Source of the DNA: Candidatus Sulfopaludibacter sp. SbA3
GTDB lineage: Bacteria > Acidobacteriota > Vicinamibacteria > Vicinamibacterales > UBA2999
Reading direction: 5' to 3'
Assembly: GCA_945903265.1 (NCBI GenBank)
Contig: CAMDNQ010000007.1
Span: 90,111-154,110 of the forward strand
DNA: 64,000 nucleotides
Below, one piece after another: positions 8,880 to 16,694 of this stretch (position 1 is its first letter; the number at the start of each line of letters is the position of its first letter). The position numbers were made by a program, and so were the translations under genes. A model generated the notes under the pieces. The model did not search any database, was not told the origin of the DNA, and saw only the letters and a program-made list of their open reading frames with translations.

Positions 8880-10720
8880 GCCCCCGGCTTGAACCAGCGC
8901 GCGCGCTGCTGCTGCTGCGTGGCGCCGGCGTTCGGGTCCAGCTCGACGCGCCACTGACGCGCGGGCTCGGCTCCGAATTCGAGCTCGAGTCTCAGCAACT
9001 GGTCGCGGCGGGCCACCAGCAGCGTGACCTTGTCTCCGGCCTTGTACTGATCCAGCCGCGCATTGAGCTGGTCGGCGCGCACGCGGAACTCGTCGATCGC
9101 CAGGAGTTCGTCGTCGACGTTCAGACCCGCGGCCACGGCGGGCGTGTCGCGGCGGACGCTCGACACCAGCAGGCGACCGTTGTCGACGCGTGTCGTGATG
9201 CCGAGCCAGGCGCGCGCGGGTCGGTCGGGCGCCGGCAGCGCCGCCGGACGAAAGCGCAGCCCGAGCGCGTCGAGCGCGTCGCTGTAATCCAGTTCGGCCG
9301 TGCCTTCGACGGCGCTCGCCCAGAACGGCGCAAGGCTTTGACCTGCCACCTGTTCGGCGACCGCCCGGAACTCCTCGGGCGTATAGCCGCGTTCACCCGA
9401 AAACTTCTGATACGCCGCGCGCATCACGTCGTCCAGGCTTTTCGCGCCGCCGGTGATCGCCCGGATCCGCGCGTCGAGCAGGAAGCCGACCACCGCGCCC
9501 TTCGTGTAATAGCTGATCGACGTGTTCCCCGAGTTCTCGTCGGGCCGGTAGTACTTGATCCACGCGTCGAACGACGCCTGATCGACCGGCTGGACCGCGC
9601 GGCCCGGGGTCGTCTGCAGCTCCTCGATCTTGTTCGACAGCGCGTCGAGGTATTCCGCCTGCGACGACAGGCCGGCGCGGTGCACGATCAGCTCGGCGTA
9701 GTAATCGGTGATGCCTTCCGCGATCCAGAGGCTCCGCGTGAAGACTTCTTCCTCATAGTTGAACGGGCCGAGCTCGACGGGCCGCAGCCGCTTGATGTTC
9801 CACGCGTGAAAGAACTCGTGGCTGGCGAGTTCGAGCCACGAGAGGTAGCTCTGGCGCGTCCGCGTGGCCCAGCGGCCGGCCATCAGCAGCGTCGAGTCCT
9901 TGTGCTCGAGGCCGCCGCCAGGAATCTGGCCAGGCACCGACGCGAGCACGTTCATGAACACGTAGCGGTCGTACGGGAGCGAGCCCCACATGCGCAGATG
10001 TTCGGCGACGATCGCCTCGAGATCCTTCGCCGCGCGCGCACCCTCGAATACCCCGCCCTCGCCGACGTTCACGAGGTAGTGGCGCTTTCCGCCGACGCTG
10101 AATTCGTGGACGGCCGGATTGCCGACGATGATCGGGGAATCGACGAGCGTGTCGAAATCGGGCGCGCGGTAGCGATGCGCGCCGCCGCCCATCTCCGGCA
10201 GCGCCGTCATGGACACGCGCCATCCCCGTGCCGGCTGGATGATGACTTCGTGGGGCCGCGGGCGGCCGTCGGCCAGCGTCAGAAACGTCGGCGCGCCATT
10301 CAACATCGCGAAGTCCGCCTCGACCCAGTTGGTGCGGACGGTCATCTCGCGCGCATAGAGCCGGTACTTCACCGTCACCGTCCGTGCGCCGCCGGTTGCC
10401 ACCCGCCACCGGTTCTTGTCGGTCTTGTCGATCTCCAGCGAGCGGCCATCAGGATTGACGGCGGTCACCGCCTCCACGTGGCGCGAGTACTCGCGAACCA
10501 TGTACGACCCTGGCGTCCAGACAGCCATCATCAGATCGACCGCGGGCGCGCCACCCGTCGGCACCGCCGCACTGATCTCGATGTAGTGGGTATGCGGCGC
10601 CGGAAAGCTGACGGTGTAGCGAATCGGGTCTGCGGCGGTCTGTGCGCCGGCGATAACAGCAGTCTGCATCACGAACAGGGCCGCGAGCAGTGTTCGAAAT
10701 CTTGCGACCATGTGCTGCAT
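8876..10720 (-). CDS. M61 family glycyl aminopeptidase with PDZ domain
   Basis: About 614 residues from the ATG at 10720; an ATG at 10711 is an alternative. A signal peptide is seen (RFRTLLAALFVMQTAVIAGA). The order is an N-terminal beta-domain, a zinc metalloprotease core with SHEFFHAWNIKRLRP (HExxH) and the downstream Glu in WIAEGITDYY, then a C-terminal PDZ domain starting near GITTRVDNGRLLVSSVRR. M61 enzymes release N-terminal Gly/Ala from peptides. It is predicted periplasmic and heads the minus-strand unit that continues into argH. A second M61 gene lies at 17335-19200. The start is only about 22 bp from the divergent oxidase operon. Confidence 0.93.
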   Translation of the reverse strand: MQHMVARFRTLLAALFVMQTAVIAGAQTAADPIRYTVSFPAPHTHYIEISAAVPTGGAPAVDLMMAVWTPGSYMVREYSRHVEAVTAVNPDGRSLEIDKTDKNRWRVATGGARTVTVKYRLYAREMTVRTNWVEADFAMLNGAPTFLTLADGRPRPHEVIIQPARGWRVSMTALPEMGGGAHRYRAPDFDTLVDSPIIVGNPAVHEFSVGGKRHYLVNVGEGGVFEGARAAKDLEAIVAEHLRMWGSLPYDRYVFMNVLASVPGQIPGGGLEHKDSTLLMAGRWATRTRQSYLSWLELASHEFFHAWNIKRLRPVELGPFNYEEEVFTRSLWIAEGITDYYAELIVHRAGLSSQAEYLDALSNKIEELQTTPGRAVQPVDQASFDAWIKYYRPDENSGNTSISYYTKGAVVGFLLDARIRAITGGAKSLDDVMRAAYQKFSGERGYTPEEFRAVAEQVAGQSLAPFWASAVEGTAELDYSDALDALGLRFRPAALPAPDRPARAWLGITTRVDNGRLLVSSVRRDTPAVAAGLNVDDELLAIDEFRVRADQLNARLDQYKAGDKVTLLVARRDQLLRLELEFGAEPARQWRVELDPNAGATQQQQRARWFKPGA

Positions 10721-10742
10721 TCTATAAAATCCAGCCAACTTC

Positions 10743-12446
10743 TTGTTCCTCAAGCATTTCTACTCCACCGACCACAAGATCATCGGCCTGCTCTACGGAT
10801 TCACGAGCCTCTTTTTCCTGCTCGTGGGTTTTTCGCTGGTCGTCCTGATTCGCTGGCAGCTTGCCTATCCGGGCGAGCCCGTGCCCTATGTCGGCGGACT
10901 GCTGGGGGCGGCAAATGCGCCGGGCGGGGTGATCCTCCCCGAGTTCTATAACCAGCTCGGCGCCATGCACGGCACCATCATGGTGTTCCTCGGCGTTGTC
11001 CCGCTGGCCGTCGGCGCCTTCGGTAACTACCTGATTCCGCTGCAGATCGGCGCGCCGGACATGGCGTTCCCCCGTCTCAACCTCGCGAGCTACTGGTTCT
11101 ACTTCGTCGGCGGCGCCATCATGCTGGGCAGCTTCCTCGTCCCCGGCGGCGCGGCGAACAACGGCTGGACGTCGTATCCCCCGCTCTCGGATCTCGCGCC
11201 AGGCAACGGCCAGACATGGTGGCTGGCCGGCATGCTGTGCCTGATCTTCTCGTCGCTGCTCGGCGCGCTGAACTTCATCACGACGATCGTGCAGCTCCGC
11301 GCCCCCGGCATGACGTGGTTCCGGCTGCCCTTCTTTGTATGGGCGCAGTTCGTGACGGCATTTCTGCTGCTCCTCGCCTTTCCGGCGCTGCAGGCCGCCG
11401 CGCTCCTGCAGGGCATGGATCGCCTCGCCGGCACGAGCTTCTTCCTGCCAAGCGGCCTCGCGGTCAGCGGCCAGCCGCTCGACGTCGCGGGGGGCGGCAA
11501 CGCGCTTCTCTGGCAGCACCTGTTCTGGTTCCTCGGGCATCCCGAGGTGTACGTCCTGATCCTGCCGGGGATGGGCATCGTCGCCGAAGTGATCACCAAC
11601 AACACGCGGAAGCCGTTGTGGGGCTATCGCCTCATGGTCTATTCGCTGTTCGTCCTGGGCTTCCTCTCGTTCGTGGTGTGGGCGCACCACATGTTCCTGA
11701 CCGGCATGGGCACGGTGATCAGCGCGTTCTTCCAGGCGACCACGATGATCATCTCGATTCCGTCGGTCGTGATCCTGAGCTCGCTGATTCTGTCGCTGTA
11801 TGGCGGGTCGATCCGGTTTACGACGCCGATGCTCTTCGCGCTCGCGTTCCTGCCCATGTTCGGCATCGGCGGACTGACAGGCCTTCCGCTGGGACTGGCG
11901 ACGACCGACATCCCGCTGCACGACACCAACTACGTCGTCGGCCACTTCCACTATCTGGTGGCGCCGGGCACGATCTTCGCGCTCTTCGCGGGGATCTATC
12001 ACTGGTTCCCCCGCATGACAGGGGGCCGGATGATGAACGACACGCTCGGCCGCATTCATTTCGTCGGGTCGCTCATCTGCATGAACGTGATCTTCCTGCC
12101 GATGTTCGTGCAGGGGCTCGCAGGCGTGAACCGGCGGCTCTGGGATGGCGGTGCGGTGTACGCGCACGCGCAGGAGGTCCTCTCGCTCAACATCCCGATG
12201 TCGATGGCGGCCTTCGGTCTCGCGTTCTTTCAGCTGTTCTTCATCGTCAACCTGTTCCTGAGCCTTCGAGGACCGCGAACCGTTACCGACAATCCGTGGG
12301 GCGCCACCACGCTCGAATGGCAGACGGGGCCGGTCGCGGCGCTTCGCGTCTATCGCGATCCGTACGAGTACAGCGTGCCCGGCGAGCCGACCGACTTCCT
12401 GCCTCAGAATGTCGGGCCGGCCCCGCGAAGCGGTCCTGCCGAATAG
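10743..12446 (+). CDS. coxA: Cytochrome c oxidase subunit I (A-type haem-copper oxidase)
   Basis: 567 residues; reduces O2 to water and conserves energy as a proton gradient. Haem ligands lie in NQLGAMHGTIMVF (haem a) and NYVVGHFHYL; CuB ligands are in GHPEVY and VVWAHHM. The Tyr of HPEVY (cross-linked Tyr) and the preceding Glu are present, which marks the A1-like D-channel, as does D in IGAPDMAFPR. Aligning around GGSI, the K-channel Lys of Paracoccus (PTGIK) is Ile here (PSVVI). The start is TTG at 10743; an in-frame stop at 10725 rules out any earlier ATG. The order of the operon is I-III-IV-small protein-II. Confidence 0.95.
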   Translation: MFLKHFYSTDHKIIGLLYGFTSLFFLLVGFSLVVLIRWQLAYPGEPVPYVGGLLGAANAPGGVILPEFYNQLGAMHGTIMVFLGVVPLAVGAFGNYLIPLQIGAPDMAFPRLNLASYWFYFVGGAIMLGSFLVPGGAANNGWTSYPPLSDLAPGNGQTWWLAGMLCLIFSSLLGALNFITTIVQLRAPGMTWFRLPFFVWAQFVTAFLLLLAFPALQAAALLQGMDRLAGTSFFLPSGLAVSGQPLDVAGGGNALLWQHLFWFLGHPEVYVLILPGMGIVAEVITNNTRKPLWGYRLMVYSLFVLGFLSFVVWAHHMFLTGMGTVISAFFQATTMIISIPSVVILSSLILSLYGGSIRFTTPMLFALAFLPMFGIGGLTGLPLGLATTDIPLHDTNYVVGHFHYLVAPGTIFALFAGIYHWFPRMTGGRMMNDTLGRIHFVGSLICMNVIFLPMFVQGLAGVNRRLWDGGAVYAHAQEVLSLNIPMSMAAFGLAFFQLFFIVNLFLSLRGPRTVTDNPWGATTLEWQTGPVAALRVYRDPYEYSVPGEPTDFLPQNVGPAPRSGPAE

Positions 12447-12448
12447 CC

Positions 12449-13039
12449 GTGCACATTCCCTACACCACGGATGTGCGTCCCGATACGGGCCTGACCAATC
12501 CGAAGCTGGGGATCTGGCTGTTCCTCGCATCAGAAGTGATGCTGTTCGGATCGCTCTTCTCCGCGTACGCGCTGCTGCGCTCGGGATCGACGTCGTGGCC
12601 GGACCAGTCGGCCGTCCTGAGCGTGCCGTTTGCGACGCTCAACACCGTCATCCTGATTTCATCGTCGATCACGATGGTGCTCGCGTGGGTCGCCGCAAAG
12701 GCCGGCGAGCTGCGGCGCTTCCGCCTGTTCATGGGACTGACGCTGGTGCTCGGCGCGGCGTTCATGGTGGTCAAGGCGATCGAGTACAACGACAAGTTCT
12801 CGCACGGCCTGCTGCCGTCGACCGACAATTTTCTCGGCCTGTATTTCACGATGACCGGCGTGCACGCGATCCACGTGCTGGTGGGTATGGTCGTGAACGC
12901 CTACCTGCTATGGCCTGGAAGCGCGATGTTCCGCTCGGATAGCGTGCGGTTCACCAACCGGGTTGAAATCGCCGGCATCTACTGGCACTTCGTCGACGTC
13001 GTCTGGATTTTTCTGTTTCCCGTGTTGTACTTGCTGTGA
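12449..13039 (+). CDS. coxC: Cytochrome c oxidase subunit III
   Basis: 196 residues, five predicted helices, the short form without helices 1-2. The start is GTG at 12449, two bases after the coxA stop. Family residues are visible in GIWLFLASEVMLFGSLFSAYALLR near the N-terminus, the helix with FTMTGVHAIHVLVGM (conserved His/Glu region), and the terminal IAGIYWHFVDVVWIFLFPVLYL. Subunit III stabilises subunit I and the D-channel proton entry. It ends by overlapping the next gene. Confidence 0.93.
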   Translation: MHIPYTTDVRPDTGLTNPKLGIWLFLASEVMLFGSLFSAYALLRSGSTSWPDQSAVLSVPFATLNTVILISSSITMVLAWVAAKAGELRRFRLFMGLTLVLGAAFMVVKAIEYNDKFSHGLLPSTDNFLGLYFTMTGVHAIHVLVGMVVNAYLLWPGSAMFRSDSVRFTNRVEIAGIYWHFVDVVWIFLFPVLYLL

Positions 13040-13311
13040 TGCACGTCAGGGGATACATCGGCATCTTCGGCGCGCTGCTGGTGCTGACGCTCGTCACGGT
13101 CGGCGTGTCGTACCTGCAGCTGCCGACGGCGCCGACGATTGCGCTCGGCCTGGCGATTGCGACGGCGAAAGCGACGCTCGTCATCCTCTTCTTCATGCAC
13201 CTCAAAGGCGAGCGCCCGATGGTGTACTGGCCGCTTGCGCTGACGATGTTCCTGTTTGCGGCGCTGTTCGTGTCCATCCTGTGGGCGGAAATGGATCACA
13301 TCACGCTATGA
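13039..13311 (+). CDS. Cytochrome c oxidase subunit IV-type protein
   Basis: 90 residues with three helices, resembling bacterial subunit IV (CtaF/CoxD-like). The segment LGLAIATAKATLVILFFMHLK is the hallmark of the family. A GTG three bases earlier is an alternative start; both overlap the coxC stop. The stop in turn overlaps the ATG of the next small gene (ATGA). Confidence 0.88.
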   Translation: MHVRGYIGIFGALLVLTLVTVGVSYLQLPTAPTIALGLAIATAKATLVILFFMHLKGERPMVYWPLALTMFLFAALFVSILWAEMDHITL

Positions 13312-13475
13312 CGGCCTGTACTGTCTGCTTCGGCGCCGTGGAGCCGATCGTGCGCGAGAGCATGAACGCCGGCATCCTCGTGCTGCTCGGCGTCACGGTC
13401 TGCGTGCTCGCCTGCTTCGCCCGGTTCTTCGTGTCGCTCGCGCGGCGGGCGCGCACCAATCCCATACCGCAGTGA
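13308..13475 (+). CDS. 55-residue membrane protein with CxxC motif in the oxidase operon
   Basis: Starts with the ATG overlapping the subunit IV stop and ends with a TGA overlapping the start of coxB, so it is embedded in the operon on both sides. The N-terminus MTACTVCFGAVEPIVRESM has a CxxC pair in an oxidase-linked context; one helix follows (AGILVLLGVTVCVLACFARF) and a basic tail (SLARRARTNP). Similar CxxCFG one-helix proteins accompany some cox operons, from memory; no function is established. A role in copper handling or assembly would be inference. Confidence 0.8.
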   Translation: MTACTVCFGAVEPIVRESMNAGILVLLGVTVCVLACFARFFVSLARRARTNPIPQ

Positions 13476-14221
13476 TGATGGAGTGGCTCGGCCTTCCGCC
13501 TGCCGCCTCGGCGCATGCCGCCGGCGTCGACCAGACGATGGTGCTGGTGCATGCGCTCATGGCGGTGCTCTTCGTCGGATGGACGATCTTCTTCACCTAT
13601 GTGCTGATCCGGTTCAGGCGAACGGCGCACCGGGACGCGAGCTACCACGGCCTGCGCGGCCGCTGGTCCACCGTGATCGAGGGCGCGGTCCTGGTCGCGG
13701 AAGTCGCCCTGCTCGTGTTCTTCTCCGTGCCTCTGTGGAGCGCCCGCGTGGATGCGTTCCCGCCTGAGGCGCAGAGCACCGTCGTTCGAGTGGTCGCGGA
13801 GCAGTTCGCGTGGAACGTCCATTACCCGGGTGCCGACGGCCGCTTCGGTCGCACGAGTCTGGAGCTGCTCGGGCCGTCCAATCCACTTGGTCTCGATCGC
13901 ACCGACCCCGCCGGCCGCGACGACATCACGACGATCAACCAGCTCAACCTGCCGGTAAATCGCCCGGTCATCGTCCATCTCTCGAGCAAGGACATGGTGC
14001 ATAGCTTCGCGCTGCCGCAGATGCGCGTGAAGCAGGACGCCATTCCCGGCATCGCGCAGCCGGTCTGGTTTACGCCGACCGCGACCGGGCGATGGGAGAT
14101 TGCGTGCTCGCAACTGTGCGGCCTCGGTCACTACAGGATGCGGGGCTTCTACACGATCCAATCGCCCACCGAGTACGAGGCGTGGCTCGCCAGTGAAGCG
14201 GCACTGATCGCCACGCCGTAG
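13475..14221 (+). CDS. coxB: Cytochrome c oxidase subunit II (CuA)
   Basis: About 248 residues, with two helices near the N-terminus (MVLVHALMAVLFVGWTIFF and the VIEGAVLVAEVALLVFF helix) and a periplasmic cupredoxin domain. CuA ligands are in DMVHSFALPQ (His) and CSQLCGLGHYRM (Cys, Cys, His, Met); the usual Glu of CSEIC is Gln. The Glu of VIEG matches the K-channel entry Glu of other subunits II. No C-terminal haem c domain follows, so this is aa3-like rather than caa3. GTG at 13472 and ATG at 13475 or 13478 are all possible starts. Confidence 0.92.
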   Translation: MMEWLGLPPAASAHAAGVDQTMVLVHALMAVLFVGWTIFFTYVLIRFRRTAHRDASYHGLRGRWSTVIEGAVLVAEVALLVFFSVPLWSARVDAFPPEAQSTVVRVVAEQFAWNVHYPGADGRFGRTSLELLGPSNPLGLDRTDPAGRDDITTINQLNLPVNRPVIVHLSSKDMVHSFALPQMRVKQDAIPGIAQPVWFTPTATGRWEIACSQLCGLGHYRMRGFYTIQSPTEYEAWLASEAALIATP

Positions 14222-14311
14222 CGCGCGGCGCCGGCCGCGGGACGCCCTCTCATCCGTTTAAGTCTTTGTAAATTCAGGCCCAAAACCTTTCGATTCGCAG
14301 GCGAAATGTGG

Positions 14312-14327
14312 TGGCCCGCCCCTTGCT
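14312..14327 (+). promoter_or_regulatory. Sigma-54-type -24/-12 promoter
   Basis: TGGCCCG-CCCC-TTGCT: GG and GC are separated by exactly 10 bases, and 12 of the 13 commonly conserved positions of TGGCACG-N4-TTGCW agree. It lies in the gap after coxB, with a predicted start point near 14338, about 46 bases before the ATG at 14384. A short palindrome TTCGC-AG-GCGAA (14294-14305) lies just upstream. Confidence 0.55.
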
Positions 14328-14383
14328 CTACTCGAGCGTGCCGGGCAGCGTCATGGCAGACGCGGCCCGCGAGGAGGAGTTGA

Positions 14384-14662
14384 ATGGCGAAGCGTCGCAA
14401 GGCGCCGCCCGCGCGAAAGCGGGGCGAGGTGCAGATGGAAGAACACTCGTTGCTGCTTCGGTCGGCGGAATCACTCGGGCGGGTCATTGGGTCGTTGCAG
14501 CGGCAGCTCGATGATGCGTCTCGCCGATTGGGAGCCGGCAAGTCGAACGTGAAGATGGACGGCGCGGACGGAAGCGGTCCGAAGCGCGCGCGCAAGAAGA
14601 AAACGGCGAAGAAGACGACTGCGCCTTCGTCCGGCCGCAAGCGGAAACGCACGACGCACTGA
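14384..14662 (+). CDS. Small basic protein with lysine/arginine-rich tail
   Basis: 92 residues. A good ribosome-binding site (GAGGAGG) precedes the ATG. The middle is an amphipathic helix (EEHSLLLRSAESLGRVIGSL...), and the last third is rich in Lys, Arg, Ala and Thr (RARKKKTAKKTTAP), like histone-H1-type tails. It could bind DNA or RNA, but no domain is recognised. The sigma-54-type promoter upstream makes conditional expression likely. Confidence 0.7.
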   Translation: MAKRRKAPPARKRGEVQMEEHSLLLRSAESLGRVIGSLQRQLDDASRRLGAGKSNVKMDGADGSGPKRARKKKTAKKTTAPSSGRKRKRTTH

Positions 14663-14675
14663 CAGCGCGGGATCC

Positions 14676-14694
14676 TATAATCCGCTTCAGGAGG
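14676..14694 (+). promoter_or_regulatory. TATAAT box followed by a strong Shine-Dalgarno
   Basis: A perfect TATAAT (14676-14681) is followed 7 bases later by AGGAGG (14689-14694). A transcript started here would begin almost at the ribosome-binding site. No clear -35 is seen. It precedes the GlcD-like gene, whose conserved N-terminus lacks an obvious start codon (next entry). Confidence 0.45.
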
Positions 14695-14703
14695 ATCCCT
14701 TCT

Positions 14704-16248
14704 ACGTCCCATCGCGTTGAGGCTCTGCCACCTCCGGCAGCGCCTGTCCCGTCTATCGAGACCCGCGACGACCTGCTTCAGACGTTTCTGAGCGACGCCG
14801 CGCACGTACCCGGAGGGTTCACCGCAGGGGTGGCACGGCCGCGCGACATCGGCGAACTGGCGGCGCTCGTCGCGTATGCCGATCGGATTCTTCCAGTCGG
14901 CGCCCAGTCATCGCTCACAGGAGGCGCGACGCCACGAGGCGAAGTGGTCGTCAGCACGCGCGCGCTGAATCACGTGGGGCTCGGGACCGACCACACCGTT
15001 CGCGCCGGCGCGGGCGTCGCGCTTGTCGATCTGCAGCGGACGCTCACGGCACACGGCCTCTACTACCCTCCCGTCCCTACCTTTGACGGCGCATTCGTCG
15101 GCGGCACCATCGCGACCAATGCCGCCGGTGCGGCCACGTTCAAATACGGAAGCACCCGCCAGTGGGTCGAAGCCATCACGGTTGTGCTTGCTGACGGCTC
15201 GCTGCTGAGGCTGCAACGCGGGGATGTCACGGCATCGGACGAGGGCTGGTTCGACATCGCCGGCCCCGGCGGGCAGCTGGCGCGGGTGCCGGTTCCGTCG
15301 TACCGGATGCCGGACGTTCCGAAGCTGTCGGCCGGCTACTTTGCGAAGCCCGGAATGGACCTCGTGGATCTGTTCGTTGGATCCGAAGGCACGCTGGGCG
15401 TCATTGCCGAAGCCACGCTTCGTGTGATTCCGGCGCCCCGCCGCGCTGTGGCGCTCGCGGCGACACAGTCCGACGCACAGGCGATCGCCGTCGCCCACGC
15501 GCTGCGGGACGAAGCAGCCCGACGCTGGCGCGGCGACGGTCCGCTCGATGTCGCGGCGATCGAATACATCGACGAGATGTCGCTCGCCCAGCTGCCCGAC
15601 GAAGCGTTCACGCGCGCCGGCCTGCCGCGGCCGGCAACCGCATCCGGCATGCTCATCGTCCAGATTGAGGTTGCCGGGGATGAGTCGGGCGCACTGGAAC
15701 GGTTCGCCCAGGTGCTCGAGCGGTGCGGCTGCGCCGGGGATCCTGTCGTGGCGGCTCCAGGAGACGATCGCGCGGCAGCCAGGCTGTTCGAGCTGCGGGA
15801 GGCAGTCCCGGCGGCGGTCAATGCGCGAGTGGCCGCCGCGAAGGCCTCGATTCATCCGGACATCCAGAAAACGGCCGGCGACATGATCGTCCCCTTCCAC
15901 CGCATGGCCGAATGCCTGGCGCTCTATCGCGACTGCTTCGCACGTCGGGGCCTGACGTACGCCATCTGGGGACACCTGTCCGACGGAAACCTCCATCCGA
16001 ACGTCATGCCTGCGTCTCTCGACGATGTGGTGCGGGGACGGGAGGCGCTCCTGGAAATTGCGAAGGGAGTGATTGCGATGGGAGGCGCGCCCCTGGCCGA
16101 GCATGGCGTTGGGCGCTCGGCCCTGAAGCAGCAGATGCTGCGCGAGCTCTACGGGGAGACCGGCGTGGACGCGATGCGCGCCGTCAAACGAACGCTGGAT
16201 CCGTCGTGGAAGCTCTCGCCCGGTGTCCTGTTCCCAGAGCGGCGATGA
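14704..16248 (+). CDS. FAD-binding oxidase of the GlcD/lactate dehydrogenase type
   Basis: The conserved frame includes an FAD-binding PCMH domain (PVGAQSSLTGGATPRGEVVVS and VGGTIATNAAGAATFKYGSTR) and a C-terminal FAD-oxidase domain ending HGVGRSALKQQ and LDPSWKLSPGVLFP. It oxidises a 2-hydroxy acid. The first standard start is GTG at 14830 (472 residues), but the frame stays open and family-like upstream (LLQTFLSDAAHVPGGFTAGVARPRD), so translation probably begins near the Shine-Dalgarno at 14689. The only in-frame candidate at good spacing is ACG at 14704. The start is therefore uncertain. The gene is not fused to an iron-sulfur domain. Confidence 0.85.
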   Translation, partial: TSHRVEALPPPAAPVPSIETRDDLLQTFLSDAAHVPGGFTAGVARPRDIGELAALVAYADRILPVGAQSSLTGGATPRGEVVVSTRALNHVGLGTDHTVRAGAGVALVDLQRTLTAHGLYYPPVPTFDGAFVGGTIATNAAGAATFKYGSTRQWVEAITVVLADGSLLRLQRGDVTASDEGWFDIAGPGGQLARVPVPSYRMPDVPKLSAGYFAKPGMDLVDLFVGSEGTLGVIAEATLRVIPAPRRAVALAATQSDAQAIAVAHALRDEAARRWRGDGPLDVAAIEYIDEMSLAQLPDEAFTRAGLPRPATASGMLIVQIEVAGDESGALERFAQVLERCGCAGDPVVAAPGDDRAAARLFELREAVPAAVNARVAAAKASIHPDIQKTAGDMIVPFHRMAECLALYRDCFARRGLTYAIWGHLSDGNLHPNVMPASLDDVVRGREALLEIAKGVIAMGGAPLAEHGVGRSALKQQMLRELYGETGVDAMRAVKRTLDPSWKLSPGVLFPERR

Positions 16249-16681
16249 GCCCGAGCGTCACTCCCCACACGACGTGTCCGCCAATCATCAGCCGCGTCCG
16301 ATCGATCGGGTCGTACTGCACCGGCTGGCGCAGCCCGGCCGCGGGCAGCCATCCGAGATAACTCGTCGCCCAGACGCCGAGTCCGAAGAGTGCGCCGGCG
16401 GCCACTCTGGTGGCCGCTCCGCGCGGCGCAACCATCCCGAACAGTGCGCCGGTCGCGGCGCCGTAGCCGAAATGGCCCGCCAGCGTGAGATTCTGCACGT
16501 CGCGCTCCGACAGCTGGCGGCTGACGCCGGCGCGCACGGCGATCGCCTCGACGATCTCGCGCGGCGGCAGCGGGCGCGCGGGCTCGCCCGGCAGCCGTGC
16601 GTGCATGTATTCCCAGTACGCCGTCATCGGGATTGCCGCCGCCGTTCCCGCCGCCGCGCCCATCAGCATCCGACCCAGCAT
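16184..16681 (-). CDS. Small membrane protein, YagU/DUF1440-like
   Basis: 165 residues, with helices at the N-terminus (GRMLMGAAAGTAAAIPMTAYWEY) and three further hydrophobic segments. Helix and glycine spacing resemble YagU/DUF1440 inner-membrane proteins, with moderate confidence. Its 3' end overlaps the end of the GlcD-like gene by 65 bases on the opposite strand, encoding the last polar residues only. Confidence 0.65.
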   Translation of the reverse strand: MLGRMLMGAAAGTAAAIPMTAYWEYMHARLPGEPARPLPPREIVEAIAVRAGVSRQLSERDVQNLTLAGHFGYGAATGALFGMVAPRGAATRVAAGALFGLGVWATSYLGWLPAAGLRQPVQYDPIDRTRLMIGGHVVWGVTLGLIAALGTGHRARASTTDPAFV

Positions 16682-16694
16682 GTTTTTCTCCAGC

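Noticed and set aside
10743-12446. Subunit I as a nitric oxide reductase derived from an oxidase
   Set aside because: The cross-linked Tyr and Glu of HPEVY and a CuA subunit II are all present, as in O2 reductases.
10722-12530. A 602-codon antisense open frame opposite coxA
   Set aside because: Its composition (rich in R, E, H, Q) is that expected opposite a GC-rich membrane-protein gene; it has no motif.
14222-14260. GC-rich hairpin after coxB as a rho-independent terminator
   Set aside because: No T-run follows; palindromes of this kind are common by chance at this GC content.
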